A stretch of DNA of 64,000 bases from Actinostola sp. cb2023 (GCA_033675265.1 JAUJYZ010000195.1:62001-126000); one strand, 5' to 3'; shown: positions 1-14,700, counted from the first letter of the stretch. Numbers and translations are program-made. The notes: generated by a model not told the origin, from the sequence alone.

Positions 1-536
1 GTAATTGGGTTAATTTAGAAACATCGTCAATCCCTTATGCAGAATGACGTCATGTGATCACGTGATCACCCTGCATCAATGTGCAAGTTTCATACTATTT
101 CGTTGAGTTACCAAGTTCAAAAACAAAAAAAAACTAATTTTATCGATTAGGCCTTAAAGGGGCTGTATCATGAGCTGTACATGCGCATTAATGCCTAGGC
201 CTATTTTATCGTTACATATCCCATTGCATGCCAGAGCATTATTTGGCCTTATTCCACGCTAAAGAGATATCTCCATTTAAATACATCCTCGCACGACTTT
301 GCTGCCGTGATTTTCTTTGGTATCGAATCGTTTCTTGCAACCCGAATTTTGCCGTCGGCAGCCGCCGTAAAACTGAGATCGTTGCCTTTGGTCTCCATTA
401 AACACTCTGGGTTTCCGAGTATGAGTCTATTGTTTTTGTTCAAGCGTGAGGTACTCTTACAAATGAAAAATATAATCTGGTTTTGATGAGTAGCATAAAA
501 TTGTTGTTGTTGATCACGTGACTTTCTACTTTACAG
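1..536. other. Intronic 5' flank of lipoxygenase copy 1, no gene seen
   Basis: No convincing exon or repeat is seen here. The stretch ends in a pyrimidine-rich tract and an AG acceptor (535-536) that opens the first visible lipoxygenase exon. That exon enters in phase 2, so at least one upstream coding exon, probably a signal-peptide or short N-terminal exon, lies outside the window. Confidence 0.6.
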
Positions 537-3500
537 CCAAGCCTTCTGTCCGATAAGTCTACCTCAAGACATACCATGGTGGTCACCTTGTAAAGGGTTA
601 CGTGGTATAGGTTTGACAGCGAAGCAGATTACATATCGCATCCAACAAGCCACCCCGGCGATGCCATATAATCGCCTCGCAATGTCCATTCCACATTACC
701 TACTATTTCTCCCCACCAACCCATTCCTTGCAGTTCATGCGACCCTCTGGACACAAGAAGCAGCAGTCATTATGGCTGGAAAAGCCGCTTATGAAGTATT
801 CAATGGAAAGAAAAACCAGATAATGACGATCCCCGAATATGCCTCAATGATAAAATTCTTTAAGAACCACGTCTCGTCACCACTCAATCTGATCAGAGTA
901 AGAGCACAGCTATGTATGTATATTTTGAACAGGCCCTGCAGGGGAAGGTGAAGGAGGAGGAGACAGGGTTCGGGGAAGAGGATGAGGTAGAGGAAAGGGG
1001 AAAAGAGGGCCATTTCTCTTCTCCCTTACTTTTCATCCCCCATCTCTCCCCTTCATGGGAGCTGTATGTCATTGACTATTTGTTGTTGTACGTAATTGAC
1101 AATAAGGGGCAATGATGCCCTGAGCTAATTACAAAAGCTCTCATTTATTTATAATGTAAAGTTGTTATGTAAATTGTGGGTACAATAAATTGTTGTTGTT
1201 GTTTGTAGGGGTTCATGAAGTATCCATCAAGTACTGAGCCATTTCAATCAGATATGACTAAGTGGATTTCAGATCAATTCTTCACTGAACAGCGATTGGC
1301 TGGAACAAATCCAATGACAATACAGAAAATAACACTCTCTAACTCAGGTATGCACTCGACGTACTGTATAATTGATTTGTAGTCGAACAGTTTATTTTCC
1401 ATTTTAACGTATGTTAATCAAGTGAGCTCAATAAATATTTCTGGGACTATGCCGCAAACCGTAGACTCAACCTAGTATTTCTACCACGGGCACTAGAGAG
1501 ACATTTATAGATATATTGGTTTATATTAACTGAAGATTCCAATCCACTGTACATAATAGGATCAGTACATTCTACCACAATCCTCTGCGTGCATAAAACC
1601 ACCTTACCTCGTAGAAACTTTAGAACATCATACAGAAAATACACACAGCAATTTCAAATCGCCTCTCTCTAACCTACGGTGGCTCTGAAGTGATATCACT
1701 GAATTGATCAAGATCGCTATTTTTCATCAATGCCACTCAGGGTTAGGGTTGTCAGTTGCCAATTAGGGTTGTCAGTTGCCAATTAGGGTTGTCAGTTGCC
1801 AATTAGGGTTGTCAGTTGCCACTTAGGGTTGTCAGTTGCCACTTAGGGTTGCCAGTTGCCACTTAGGGTTGTCAGTTGCCACTTAGGGTTGTCAGTTGCC
1901 ACTTAGGGTTGTCAGTTGCCACTTAGGGTTGTCAGTTGCCAATTAGGGTTGTCAGTTTCCACTTAGGGTTGTCAGTTGCCACTTAGGGTTGTCAGTTGCC
2001 ACTTAGGGTTGTCAGTTGCCACTTAGGGTTGTCAGTTGCCACTTAGGGTTGTCAGTTGCCAGATAGAGTTGCCAGTTGCCACTTAGGGTTGTCAGTTGCC
2101 ACTTAGGGTTGTCAGTTGCCACTTAGGGTTGTCAGTTGCCACTTAGGGCTGTCAGTTGCCACTTAGGGTTGTCAGTTGCCACTTAGGGTTGCCAGTTGCC
2201 ACTTAGGGTTGTCAGTTGCCACTTAGGGTTGTCAGTTGCCAGATAGGGTTGCCAGTTGCCACTTAGGGTTGTCAGTTGCCACTTAGGGTTGCCAGTTGCC
2301 ACTTAGGGTTGTCAGTTGCCACTTAGGGTTGTCAGTTGCCACTTAGGGTTGTCAGTTGCCACTTACGGTTGCCAGTTGCCAGTTAGGGTTGTCAGTTTCC
2401 AGATAGGGTTTTCAGTTGCCAGATAGGGTTGTCAGTTGCCAGATAGGGTTGTCAGTTGCCAGATAGGGTTGTCAGTTGCCACTTAAGGTTGCCAGTTGCC
2501 ACTTAGGGTTGTCAGTTGCCAGATAGGGTTGCCAGTTGCCACTTAGGGTTGTCAGTTGCCACTTAGGGTTGTCAGTTGCCACGTAGGGTTGTCAGTTGCC
2601 ACTTAGGGTTGCCAGTTGCCACTTAGGGTTGTCAGTTGCCACTTATAGGGTTGTCAGTTGCCAATTAGGGTTGTCAATTGCCACTTAGGGTTGTCAGTTG
2701 CCACTTAATTTTTAGGGTTGCCAGTTGCCACTTTAAATAGGGTTGCCAGTTGCCAGATAGGGTTGTCAGTTGCCACTTAGGGTTGTCAGTTGCCACTTAG
2801 GGTGGTCAGTTGCCACTTAGGGTTGCCAGTTGCCACTTAGGGTTGTCAGTTGCCATTTAGGGTTGTCAGTTGCCACTTAGGGTTGTCAGTTGCCACTTAG
2901 GGTTGTCAGTTGCCACTTAGGGTTGTCAGTTGCCAGATAGGGTTGCCAGTTGCCACTTAGGGTTGTCAGTTGCCACTTAGGGTTGCCAGTTGCCCTTAGG
3001 GTTGTCAGTTGCCACTTAGGGTTGTCAGTTGCCACTTAGGGTTGTCAGTTGCCACTTACGGTTGCCAGTTGCCAGTTAGGGTTGTCAGTTTCCAGATAGG
3101 GTTTTCAGTTGCCAGATAGGGTTGCCAGTTGCCAGTTAGGGTTGTCAGTTTCCAGATAGGGTTTTCAGTTGCCAGATAGGGTTGTCAGTTGCCAGATAGG
3201 GTTGTCAGTTGCCAGATAGGGTTGCCAGTTGCCACTTAAGGTGGCCAGTTGCCACTTAGGGTTGTCAGTTGCCAGATAGGGTTGCCAGTTGCCACTTAGG
3301 GTTGTCAGTTGCCACTTAGGGTTGTCAGTTGCCACGTAGGGTTGTCAGTTGCCACTTAGGGTTGCCAGTTGCCACTTAGGGTTGTCAGTTGCCACTTATA
3401 GGGTTGTCAGTTGCCAATTAGGGTTGTCAGTTGCCACTTAGGGTTGCCAGTTGCCACTTAGGGTTGTCAGTTGCCAGTTAGGGTTGTCAGGGGGGGGGGT

Positions 3501-6500
3501 AGTTTTCGTAAGTTAGTAAGGTTTGAACATTTTTTATCATTTGTATATAATTATTTCTAGTGTTGTGTAATGCGCATTTGATCATATTCAAATGTTAAAA
3601 TGCGCAATATAAGCAATAAACATTATTATTATTATTATCAGTTGCCACTTATAGGGTTGTCAGTTGCCAATTACGGTTGTCAGTTGCCACTTAGGGTTGT
3701 CAGTTGCCACTTAATTTTTAGGGTTGCCAGTTGCCACTTTAAATAGGGTTGCCAGTTGCCAGATAGGGTTGTCAGTTGCCACTTAGGGTTGTCAGTTGCC
3801 ACTTAGGGTGGTCAGTTGCCACTTAGGGTTGTCAGTTGCCACTTAGGGTTGTCAGTTGCCACTTACGGTTGCCAGTTGCCAGTTAGGGTTGTCAGTTTCC
3901 AGATAGGGTTTTCAGTTGCCAGATAGGGTTGTCAGTTGCCAGATAGGGTTGTCAGTTGCCAGATAGGGTTGCCAGTTGCCACTTAGGGTTGTCAGTTGCC
4001 ACTTAGGGTTGTCAGTTGCCACGTAGGGTTGTTAGTTGCCACTTAGGGTTGCCAGTTGCCACTTAGGGTTGCCAGTTGCCACTTAGGGTTGTCAGTTGCC
4101 ACTTAGTGTTGCCAGTTGCCACTTATAGGGTTGTCAGTTGCCACTTAGGGTTGTCAGTTGCCAGATAGGGTTGTCAGTTGCCAGATAGGGTTGTCAGTTG
4201 CCAGATAGGGTTGTCAGTTGCCAGATAGGGTTGCCAGTTGCCACTTAAGGTTGCCAGTTGCCACTTAGGGTTGTCAGTTGCCAGATAGGGTTGCCAGTTG
4301 CCACTTAGGGTTGTCAGTTGCCACTTAGGGTTGTCAGTTGCCACGTAGGGTTGTCAGTTGCCACTTAGGGTTGCCAGTTGCCACTTAGGGTTGTCAGTTG
4401 CCACTTATAGGGTTGTCAGTTGCCAATTAGGGTTGTCAATTGCCACTTAGGGTTGTCAGTTGCCACTTAATTTTTAGGGTTGCCAGTTGCCACTTTAAAT
4501 AGGGTTGCCAGTTGCCAGATAGGGTTGTCAGTTGCCACTTAGGGTTGTCAGTTGCCACTTAGGGTGGTCAGTTGCCACTTAGGGTTGCCAGTTGCCACTT
4601 AGGGTTGTCAGTTGCCATTTAGGGTTGTCAGTTGCCACTTAGGGTTGTCAGTTGCCACTTAGGGTTGTCAGTTGCCACTTAGGGTTGCCAGTTGCCACTT
4701 AGGGTTGTCAGTTGCCACTTAGGGTTGTCAGTTGCCAGATAGGGTTGCCAGTTGCCACTTAGGGTTGTCAGTTGCCACTTAGGGTTGCCAGTTGCCCTTA
4801 GGGTTGTCAGTTGCCACTTAGGGTTGTCAGTTGCCACTTAGGGTTGTCAGTTGCCACTTACGGTTGCCAGTTGCCAGTTAGGGTTGTCAGTTTCCAGATA
4901 GGGTTTTCAGTTGCCAGATAGGGTTGCCAGTTGCCAGTTAGGTTTGTTTCCAGATAGGGTTTTCAGTTGCCAGATAGGGTTGTCAGTTGCCAGATAGGGT
5001 TGTCAGTTGCCAGATAGGGTTGCCAGTTGCCACTTAAGGTGGCCAGTTGCCACTTAGGGTTGTCAGTTGCCAGATAGGGTTGCGTTGCCACTTAGGGTTG
5101 TCAGTTGCCACTTAGGGTTGTCAGTTGCCACGTAGGGTTGTCAGTTGCCACTTAGGGTTGCCAGTTGCCACTTAGGGTTGTCAGTTGCCACTTATAGGGT
5201 TGTCAGTTGCCAATTAGGGTTGTCAGTTGCCACTTAGGGTTGCCAGTTGCCACTTAGGGTTGTCAGTTGCCAGTTAGGGTTGGGGGGGGGGGTAGTTTTC
5301 GTAAGTTAGTAAGGTTTGAACATTTTTTATCATTTTATATATAATTATTTCTAGTGTTGTGTAATGCGCATTTGATCATATTCAAATGTTAAAATGCGCA
5401 ATATAAGCAATAAACATTATTATTATTATTATCAGTTGCCACTTATAGGGTTGTCAGTTGCCAATTACGGTTGTCAGTTGCCACTTAGGGTTGTCAGTTG
5501 CCACTTAATTTTTAGGGTTGCCAGTTGCCACTTTAAATAGGGTTGCCAGTTGCCAGATAGGGTTGTCAGTTGCCACTTAGGGTTGTCAGTTGCCACTTAG
5601 GGTGGTCAGTTGCCACTTAGGGTTGTCAGTTGCCACTTAGGGTTGTCAGTTGCCACTTACGGTTGCCAGTTGCCAGTTAGGGTTGTCAGTTTCCAGATAG
5701 GGTTTTCAGTTGCCAGATAGGGTTGTCAGTTGCCAGATAGGGTTGTCAGTTGCCAGATAGGGTTGCCAGTTGCCACTTAGGGTTGTCAGTTGCCACTTAG
5801 GGTTGTCAGTTGCCACTTAGGGTTGTCAGTTGCCACGTAGGGTTGTTAGTTGCCACTTAGGGTTGCCAGTTGCCACTTAGGGTTGTCAGTTGCCACTTAG
5901 TGTTGCCAGTTGCCACTTATAGGGTTGTCAGTTGCCACTTAGGGTTGTCAGTTGCCAGATAGGGTTGTCAGTTGCCAGATAGGGTTGTCAGTTGCCAGAT
6001 AGGGTTGTCAGTTGCCACTTAGGGTTGTCAGTTGCCACTTAGTTAGAGTCGTCACTGTTCACCGGATACACGTGGCCTCATCCGTTACCTTTTCACCCTT
6101 AATCGTTTAACAATATCGTTTATCACATGGTCAAAATGTTGTGGAATCACGAGGCGTAAATATAATAATAATAATAATAATATATATATATATATAAATA
6201 TAATTCAGGTGAAGTTCACCGGTGAATTCATCAACTTAATCGACAGATGTTTCCCGGCTGGTCACAAATTAAAGAAGATATTTAATCGAAACACCCTAAA
6301 AATAAGTTACAGTTGTATGCCTAGCGTAAAACAGATAATAGACGGACATAACGAAGCCACCCTGAAGAAAGACGCACAGCCTCAACACGACGAGACTACA
6401 AACACGTGCAACTGCAGAAAGAAAGACGAGTGCCCATTAGAAGGAGAATGCTTGACGAAAGAAATAATTTACCAAGCCACGATCAAAACCAAAGACACGA

Positions 6501-9052
6501 CAGAGACATACGTAGGACTGACAGCGACCGAGTTTAAGACCAGATGGAGAAACCACCAGATGTCGTTCAAACACGAGAAAAGGAAAAATGATACTGAACT
6601 GAGTAAATATCTGTGGAAACTAAAGGGAAAACAAGAAGAATACACACTCAAGTGGAGAATCCTCGCCAAGGCAAAGGCCTATACAAACCTAACGAAGCGA
6701 TGTAATTTATGTAACGCAGAAAAACACTTAATAATAACTGAGCCACATAAAGCAACCTTAAATAAACGCAACGAACTTGTATCAACATGCAGACATCAAC
6801 GAAAGTACATTCTCAAGTATAATTAGACATCATGAAATCACTTTATCTTAACGGCATATTCCAAAGGTTTGCCAACCTGATCATATTATTGTCAATCAAT
6901 CAATCAATTTATTTATTTATCTATGTATTTATTTATTTGTTACATGCTTCGGTTTGTAGAATGTAACATGCAATCACATTAGCGCGTGCAACTATTTAGC
7001 GCGCGCAACTATTCAACGGTTTACGATACTGACGCGATCATATTGTTGTTGTAGCTCTTGACAATTGCTTCAGTGTATAGAGATTAACTGAAGAGTGGAC
7101 TGACTTCACGTCGGTCTACGAAACAAATTGTATTAAACTCTATGTACTCAAAAACTGAGTAGTATACACATTGGTTATATATAAATATATATATTTTAGC
7201 ACAAAAACAGAATAATTAATCGCGCAAATTACCTACGAAAAAGCTGGAAAATAGATCCGACTACGAGTACGAAATCTAGCACGAGTACGACTTTCTATTT
7301 TCTAAATAATCTCGTTCTAACAGCCGTCGCTCCTCCCCTGTCGTCCATCAGTAGAAGTAGGGCATCTGGAGAAAAGATTGGTGTGAAACGTGATTATCTT
7401 GAGTACGGGCACTAGGTTTGAAAAGTCGTACTCGTACTAGATTTCGTACTCGTAGTCGGATCTAAAGGTCCCTAATGACCCTCTCTGAACGAACTTTTGC
7501 TCAAAAACATTGCAGATCGCGCAATCATGGTATATAATTTTCTCTCTTTTTCATTGGTTGATGGAATTTGTAAACAAACATCTTGCCGTTTTGATTGGTT
7601 GGATTTTGACAAGCAACCATTTGAATGCTACTTCCAAGCTTGTCAAATTAGTTTTCAAGTCTGAAAGAAACTCTCAGAGAATTAATTATCAGTGGGGAAA
7701 GCTTCACCTTGTGCCTGGTCATTGTGTGAAATCTGAAAGATGCCTTTTGACAGTCAACAAAGCCGAAAATTACTCTGAAATCTGGAAAATTATTTTAGCC
7801 AATCAGGATCCTTAAAAGTTTGTAATTTGCACTGGTATTACAGATTTTTGCACGGGCATTACAGATTTTTGCACTGGTATTACAATTTTTTGCACTGGTG
7901 TTACACTTGAACTGCACTGCTCTTAGCCAATCAGCATCGAGTAATTTTTGCATCTATATTTTTAGGATAGAAATACATAAATACATAAATAACAAACAAA
8001 CAAATAAATATACATCAACTGATGATAAATACTAGAAAAATATATGTCTATTCGCTTCAAGAAAGCCACATCTTTCATTTGCTTATTTGTGTTCATGTTT
8101 TTCAGTTGGAATACACTACGACAAACTCAAACGATTGTTGAACCCAAAATTTAACTTTGTGAAGGCTGTGGATCGAGTACTGGGAGGTATCACAGACGAA
8201 GCATCTCTAACAACGGTAAGACGATAAGCAAAAAATACTTAAGCCGCATCTACACGAGCAAGTTTTCCTTGACAAGTTTTCCTTGACAAGGAAAAATGGA
8301 CAATTTTTTGTCGTCTACACGAGCAAGTTTTCCTTGACAAGGAAGAATTGGCGATGTTTTTGTCATCTACACAAGCAAGATTTCCTTGACAAGGAAAAAT
8401 TGGCGATGTTTTTGTCGTCTACACGAGCAAATCTTCCTTGTCAAGGAAAATTTGCTCGTGTAGATTCGGCTTTACGATTCTCAAACTCATTAATAATTCA
8501 TGAGCACAAAACAGTGGAGGTTTAAAAATGTAATGTTAATTAGCATAAACTTTGGTCAACTGTTACTTTGAAAGTCTCCGAAAATTATTAATTAATAGTT
8601 AACTGCGCCGGTTTTGAAATTGGAGGAATGATTATTTCTCATGTCGAAAACTATATAAACTAAACACCAACTTTTGACTGAAAAAAACTGATTTTATAAA
8701 ACATGGTAATTATATCAAGTGAATGACAAATTGGATTTAAATATACATTTCCAAAAAATCTACGAGGATTAGAAATTCAATTTCCAAAGTCGCGATTTCC
8801 GATGAATTCTCGAGGTTTTAAGCGCTTTCATGTTTTTTTTTTCAGTGGGATATCTACAGGACCCGAAATGATCCCTGGCTCCGAAATGATCCCTGGACCC
8901 GAAATGATCCCCAAAGTGTCTAGATTGGCTCCGAAATGATCCCGGACCCGAAATGATCCCCAGACTGGCTCTGAAATGATCCCCAGTGAAATTCGGGAAT
9001 GGTCCTAATCAGTCCGGCCGTTCCTTTCCTATTCTCTTTTTCTTTCTTCCTC

Positions 9053-9118
<66 letters not shown>

Positions 9119-11678
9119 TAAGAGATAGAAAATAATAATAATAATAATAATAATAACGATAACAATAATAATCACCATCATCATCATCATAATAATAATA
9201 ATAACGATAACAATAATAATAATCATCATCATAATAATAATAATAATAACAATAATCATCATCATCATCATCATCATAACGATAACAATAATCATCATCA
9301 TCATCATAATAATAATAATAATAACGATAACAGTAATAATAATCATCATCATCATCATCATAATAATCATCATCATCATAATAATAATAATAATAATATC
9401 GATAACAGTAATCATCATCATCATCATCATCATCATAATAATAATCATCATCATCATCATAATAATAATAACGATAACAATCATCATCATCATCATCATA
9501 ATAATGATAATAATAACCGGATCATCATCATCATCATAATAATAATAACGATAACAGTAATAATCATCATCATCATCATCATAATAATAATAACGATAAC
9601 AATAATCATCATCATCATCATCATAATAATAATAATAACAATAACGATAACAATAATCATCATCATCATCATCATAATCAATAATAATAACGATAACAAT
9701 CATCATCATCATGATAATAATAACGATAACAATAATAATCATCATCATCATCATAATAATAATAATAATAACGATAACAATAATAATAATCATCTTAGTA
9801 ATAATAATAATAATAATAATAACAATAATCATCAATATCATCATCATCATCATCATAGTAATAATAATAATAATAATAATAACTCACAATAGATTTTCAG
9901 TGAGGTATGTTAGGTATTACTTACATATTTTCTTTCTTCCTTTCTTTCTCTCTTTCTTTCTTTCTTTCTCTCTTTCTTTCTTAGTTTCTTTCTTTTTTTC
10001 TTTCTCTCTTTCTCTAATTCCTTCCTTCTTTGCCACTACGCTGTTATGCTAGTTTCGTCTAGACTGGACATTTCAGTGTGGCGGAAGACTGCGAAAATGT
10101 CAAGTCAAATGATGGTACGATGTTTTGCTTTTCTATCTTTTATACTGGTGTTTTTGTGTCATGTTTCGGAAGCGGGTTCAAATGACAAGAAAGTGCACGT
10201 GAAAGTAAGCTGATCGATCAAGTCCAATTTCTCATGCATGGCCAGGCTCTAGGCTACTAATTTAGCCTACTTCAATGCTGAAGATTAAACCGTGCACCAT
10301 AAATAGTACTGTACTGTACTTTTCTATTTCTATTGTTTAATTAGTGCTATTATCAGCTATTTCAGCTGCAAAAACGTTGCACGGTTTTGGTGTCCGTGTA
10401 CTCTATTAATTAATACGCTGTGGCTATGTGGCTATATGCCCAGCAGCCGGTCGCGGTCTTAAATTGACTAAATGCCCGGCAGTTTGAAAATTTCGCAAAA
10501 TTCTACTGAAACACTCAATGTAACCCGAATGAGAGTATTCTATCTTTGTTTACAAATGTCAAGCGATTTTAGAAACACTGGTGGTTTGTCGTGAACGATT
10601 TTCTCGAGCTTGAGTTCTCTATGAAATCGACATGTTCGTGGCATGTTTGATTTCATGAAGTCAGTCGTTGTCTCGAATTATTTGCGTAATTTCAAGACTG
10701 CCAGGCATATAGTCTATTTGAGACCCGCTAATTAATACTTTCAGTCAGTACAAATTAAATCCATCTATAAAGACCATCTAATTTTATATTGACCTGAAAG
10801 ACTAAAAGCCCTTCTGTAAGACAATGACGGTATTGTTGCATGTGACTGCAGAAAGTGATCAAAGCTATCAAGTCATCATACCAGGAGAACCAAATCACAA
10901 ATCCTAGCATGACTCAAGAAAATACCCTATTTAGTTTTGTTAATTCTAGACACTGTCCTAATTTTAATATCTAATTAGGGACCTGTCATTATTTATCGTC
11001 TGGCCGGGGAGGTCGTGTGATTTTCATTGTAGGGGGTACCGTACCGTACTGTACCCCTCTAGGAGCTCGCGATTTCGACGCTCGTCATATTGTGCCGCCC
11101 CTCAATACATTTCCCCTTGCTACGGGCCTATTGTCTTCCCTTAATGATTTAAAATCCTTTTCGACGCAATTCAAAGTATTTTGGTTCACAACACCGTTAT
11201 TTTATTATTATTGTTATCGTTATTATTATTATTATTATGATGATGATGATGATTATTGTTATCGTTATTATTATTGATTATGATGATGATGATGATGATT
11301 ATTATCGTTATTATTATTATTATGATGATGATGATGATGATGATTGTTATCGTTATTATTATTATGATGATGATGATGATCCGGTTATTATTATTATTAT
11401 GATGATGATGATGATGATGATTGTTATCGTTATTATTATTCAGTATGATGACGATGATGATTATTGTTATCGTTATTATTATTATTATTGTTAATTATCG
11501 TTATTATTATTATTATGATGATGATGATGATTATTATTATTATTATTACTGTTATCGTTATTATTATTATTATTATGATGATGATGATGATTATTATTGT
11601 TATCGTTATTATTTTTATTATGATGATGATGATGATGATTATTATTGTTATCGTTATTATTATATGATATGATGATGA

Positions 11679-11773
<95 letters not shown>

Positions 11774-14700
11774 GAGGAAGAAAGAAAAAGAGAATAGGAA
11801 AGGAACGGCCGGACTGATTAGGACCATTCCCGAATTTCACTGGGGATCATTTCAGAGCCAGTCTGGGGATCATTTCGGGTGGGATCATTTCGGAGCCAAT
11901 CTAGACACTTTGGGGATCATTTCGGGTCCAGGGATCATTTCGGAGCCAGGGATCATTTCGGGTCCTGTACAGATATCGTACTGAAATGAAACACTAGGCC
12001 CATATATACGACAGAAAATAGAGGTCAAAACGACCCGTAAGTGGCGGATTAAGATAGACGAGCTCCAACCCCCAGGCTTAGCTAAGTAGGGGCTTTACTG
12101 TATTGATCCATTTGTAAGAGTTGTTCGAGACCTAGCCGCCACCCTCTTATTAAGCGGCCAGTTTTCAAAGTCCCGAATTGAGTTTCACCCATACAAACTC
12201 TGCATCTGCTACCTCGCCAACCTCTATTAATTGGCCAGTTATCAAAGTCCTGGTGGCCGCTAAATAGCGGTTGGACTGTATTGTCATTGCCATAATAAAT
12301 AAATAATGAATGACAACTTTTCAAAACGTGCAGGCCATCAAACAAGGGAAGCTCTTCGTCCTTTATCATCAAATATGCAACCACGTGCCAACGATGAAGG
12401 ACATCACAAATCACGATTCAGCACGGAAAATGTGGAAGTTTAAGTCACCGATTGCAATTTTTGCGTCAAAGCGCGTCGACAACGTTGCTCGTTTAACACC
12501 TGTTGCTATTCAGATGGATGCTAATACAGGTATGATACACACTCAAAATCGTTCTAATGGATAGTAACATTTTTTTTTCTTTTATCCATGTTACTGAGAA
12601 TAACATATCTGTAAACTTATTTTGGATCGTCATATTGACTTATGTTGCAATGCGATAGCTTATATTCTATAGTTTACTTTAGCATACATGCTTTTCAGAC
12701 CACGGATTGATATAGTCCTTTCAATCCAGCTGTCTTCATAAATGCGCAAATATCATAACTGTAAACGTGTGTGAAGTTTTTTCTAATTCACAAGCTGCAT
12801 TTCTGATCTTCACTTAGATGCTCAAGTCTTCACTCCACAAGATGGCGATAATTGGATGCTTGCTAAACTCAACATGCAAGCCACCGACTTGGGCTGTAGT
12901 CAGGTTGTTGAACATCTTGACAAAGTGCACTTCACCGCCGAACCAGTGTGTTTGAGTATTGAGAGGCAGCTTTCTGATCAACACCCGTTGTACGATATCA
13001 TGAGATTCCATTGTCGAGGTATATTCACGGCCAATGTAGTTGGAGCACCAGTGCTTTTAGATGAAGAACAATCTTTGCACAAGATATTCGCCTATGGTAA
13101 CCGAGGTTCTCACTATTTAACACAGCACGCGGCTGAATACATTGACTTTAACGATTTTGACCTGAGAAACAACTTAAAGGTAAAAATAACTAAGATTATC
13201 ATATACCAAGTGTGAAAGTTAATTTTTCTCGGCCTCTCATTGAACGAGACGGAATCACGTGACAGTTATCAAATTCGACTGTTTCCCGGTAACAGCTTAA
13301 CTTGGAGCGGGCAAAACCGGAAATTACTTCATCGGAAAAGTAATTATTCAATTATGTTGGATATGAGATGATTATAACCAACTCGGCTAACGCCTATTTG
13401 GTTATTAATCATATTCATTTTGAAATCACTAGTAAATCCTGCAATCTGATTGGCTAAAAATGGTGCGATTAAATCATTAATTGCACTATTTTGGATCATT
13501 AATTGAACCAATTTTTTTTTTTTTTTTTTTCCGCACAGAAACTCTAATTTTATTAAATTCAAACGATTCTTCATAAAAAGTAATTTGTAATTTAGAATGA
13601 AAGAGTTGTATTTCAGGCATCAAAATTATTCTTATTATTGCAACTTACCACCTAAATATAGCGAGTATATTTTAAAAGATTTCAAAATGAATATGATTAA
13701 TAGGTAATTGAACTTCGTGTCGTGCAATTTTGGTCTGAAATCATACTCGTGATAACAAATTGCACTCCCGCTACGCGGTCGTGCAATTTTGTAATCACTC
13801 GTATGATTTCAGACCAAATTGCACTCCACTCAGTTCTATTACCATTACTTATCACCTCATATCCAACGCACGCTCATGGGATAATTGATAAATAACACCA
13901 TAGATGATCAATTATGTCTGAGTATCGTGCTTATTATTGAGGAGCTATTGAGGAACCGTAATGCTTTTTCTGACCACTCATTGTATTTCATATTTTGTAC
14001 ATCAGAGAAGAGGGGTTGACGACACGAAACACCTGCCTTATTACCCGTATAGAGATGATGGTCTGGTTATTTTCGACGTCCTCCACAAAATGGTGACAGA
14101 TTACGTAAATAGGTAAATACTACAACTTATTCATAACCTGCCAACTGCCAAATATGGATATTAGTTACCAAAAAAGGAAATGTGCCAACTACAATATCCC
14201 AAAGGAATTGTTTGATCTCGTAAGAAATGCTACGCAATACGCAAGGAGTCAAGGGCGACCAGGATGCTAGTTGTCTGCCAAACCCAAAATTGTTTCCTAT
14301 TCAGATGATTGACATGTAAATGTTTGCATTGTAGATTTTATCGTTCGGACAGTCGCGTCAGAAGAGATGTTGAAGTGCAAAAGTTTGCAAGAGAAGTATC
14401 AAAAGCTGGCAATGGGCAGGTGAGAGTAACCCTTCTCTTATGCAACAACTGACGACTTATCTCCATGTTTAGCCTTTGCAGATTACGGTTTTCAGTTGCT
14501 ATTACCTTAGTTATATTTGTCGTTTAAATGCTTTGTTCTATTGCTGTCCCATTCTGAATGTGCTTGTTGTTATAACTGTATCATTCACATAACATGGTTT
14601 TTATTTGACAGCTTCGCGGATTCCCTGCTAAGTTCAGGAATAAAGCCAGTTTGATTCAAACATTTACTAGCCTTCTTTGGTTGATGACGGGCCAGCACTC

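Larger units (their letters stand above)
1741..6042. repeat. 20-bp minisatellite array containing TTAGGG, ~4.3 kb
   Basis: Unit ACTTAGGGTTGTCAGTTGCC, about 200 copies, with variants at the dinucleotide after GCCA (CT, GA, AT, GT) and GTCAG/GCCAG alternation. It lies in intron 2 of lipoxygenase copy 1; the same intron is only about 350 bp in copy 2. Irregular units with TTAATTTTTAGGG and CTTTAAATAGGG recur near 2704, 3711, 4466 and 5503, which shows that large blocks of the array were themselves duplicated. Confidence 0.97.
8857..11967. mobile_element. 3.1-kb palindromic transposon with ~0.8-1 kb inverted arms
   Basis: The left arm starts CAGGACCCGAAATGATCC and the right arm ends with its exact reverse complement, with TA on both sides (8855-8856 and 11968-11969). 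Each arm has several copies of a GACCCGAAATGATCC/GGCTCCGAAATGATCC motif, a shared unique stretch (near 9000 and 11810), then a long (TAA)n/(ATC)n/AACGAT array with matching interruptions such as the CCGGATC at 9517 and 11378. Lipoxygenase copy 2 shows the empty site in the same intron. The TA duplication suggests a Tc1/mariner-like mechanism. No transposase is seen in the ~1.3-kb centre, so it is non-autonomous. Confidence 0.85.

Noticed and set aside
1741..6042. CRISPR array or true interstitial telomere
   Set aside because: Units are contiguous 20-mers without spacers, and TTAGGG is separated by 14 bp rather than tandem, so neither applies.
9029..9856. Long open frames of Met/Ile or Asp/Tyr runs, also at 11237-11984
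   Set aside because: Produced by AAT/ATC triplet microsatellites; no start context, no domain.
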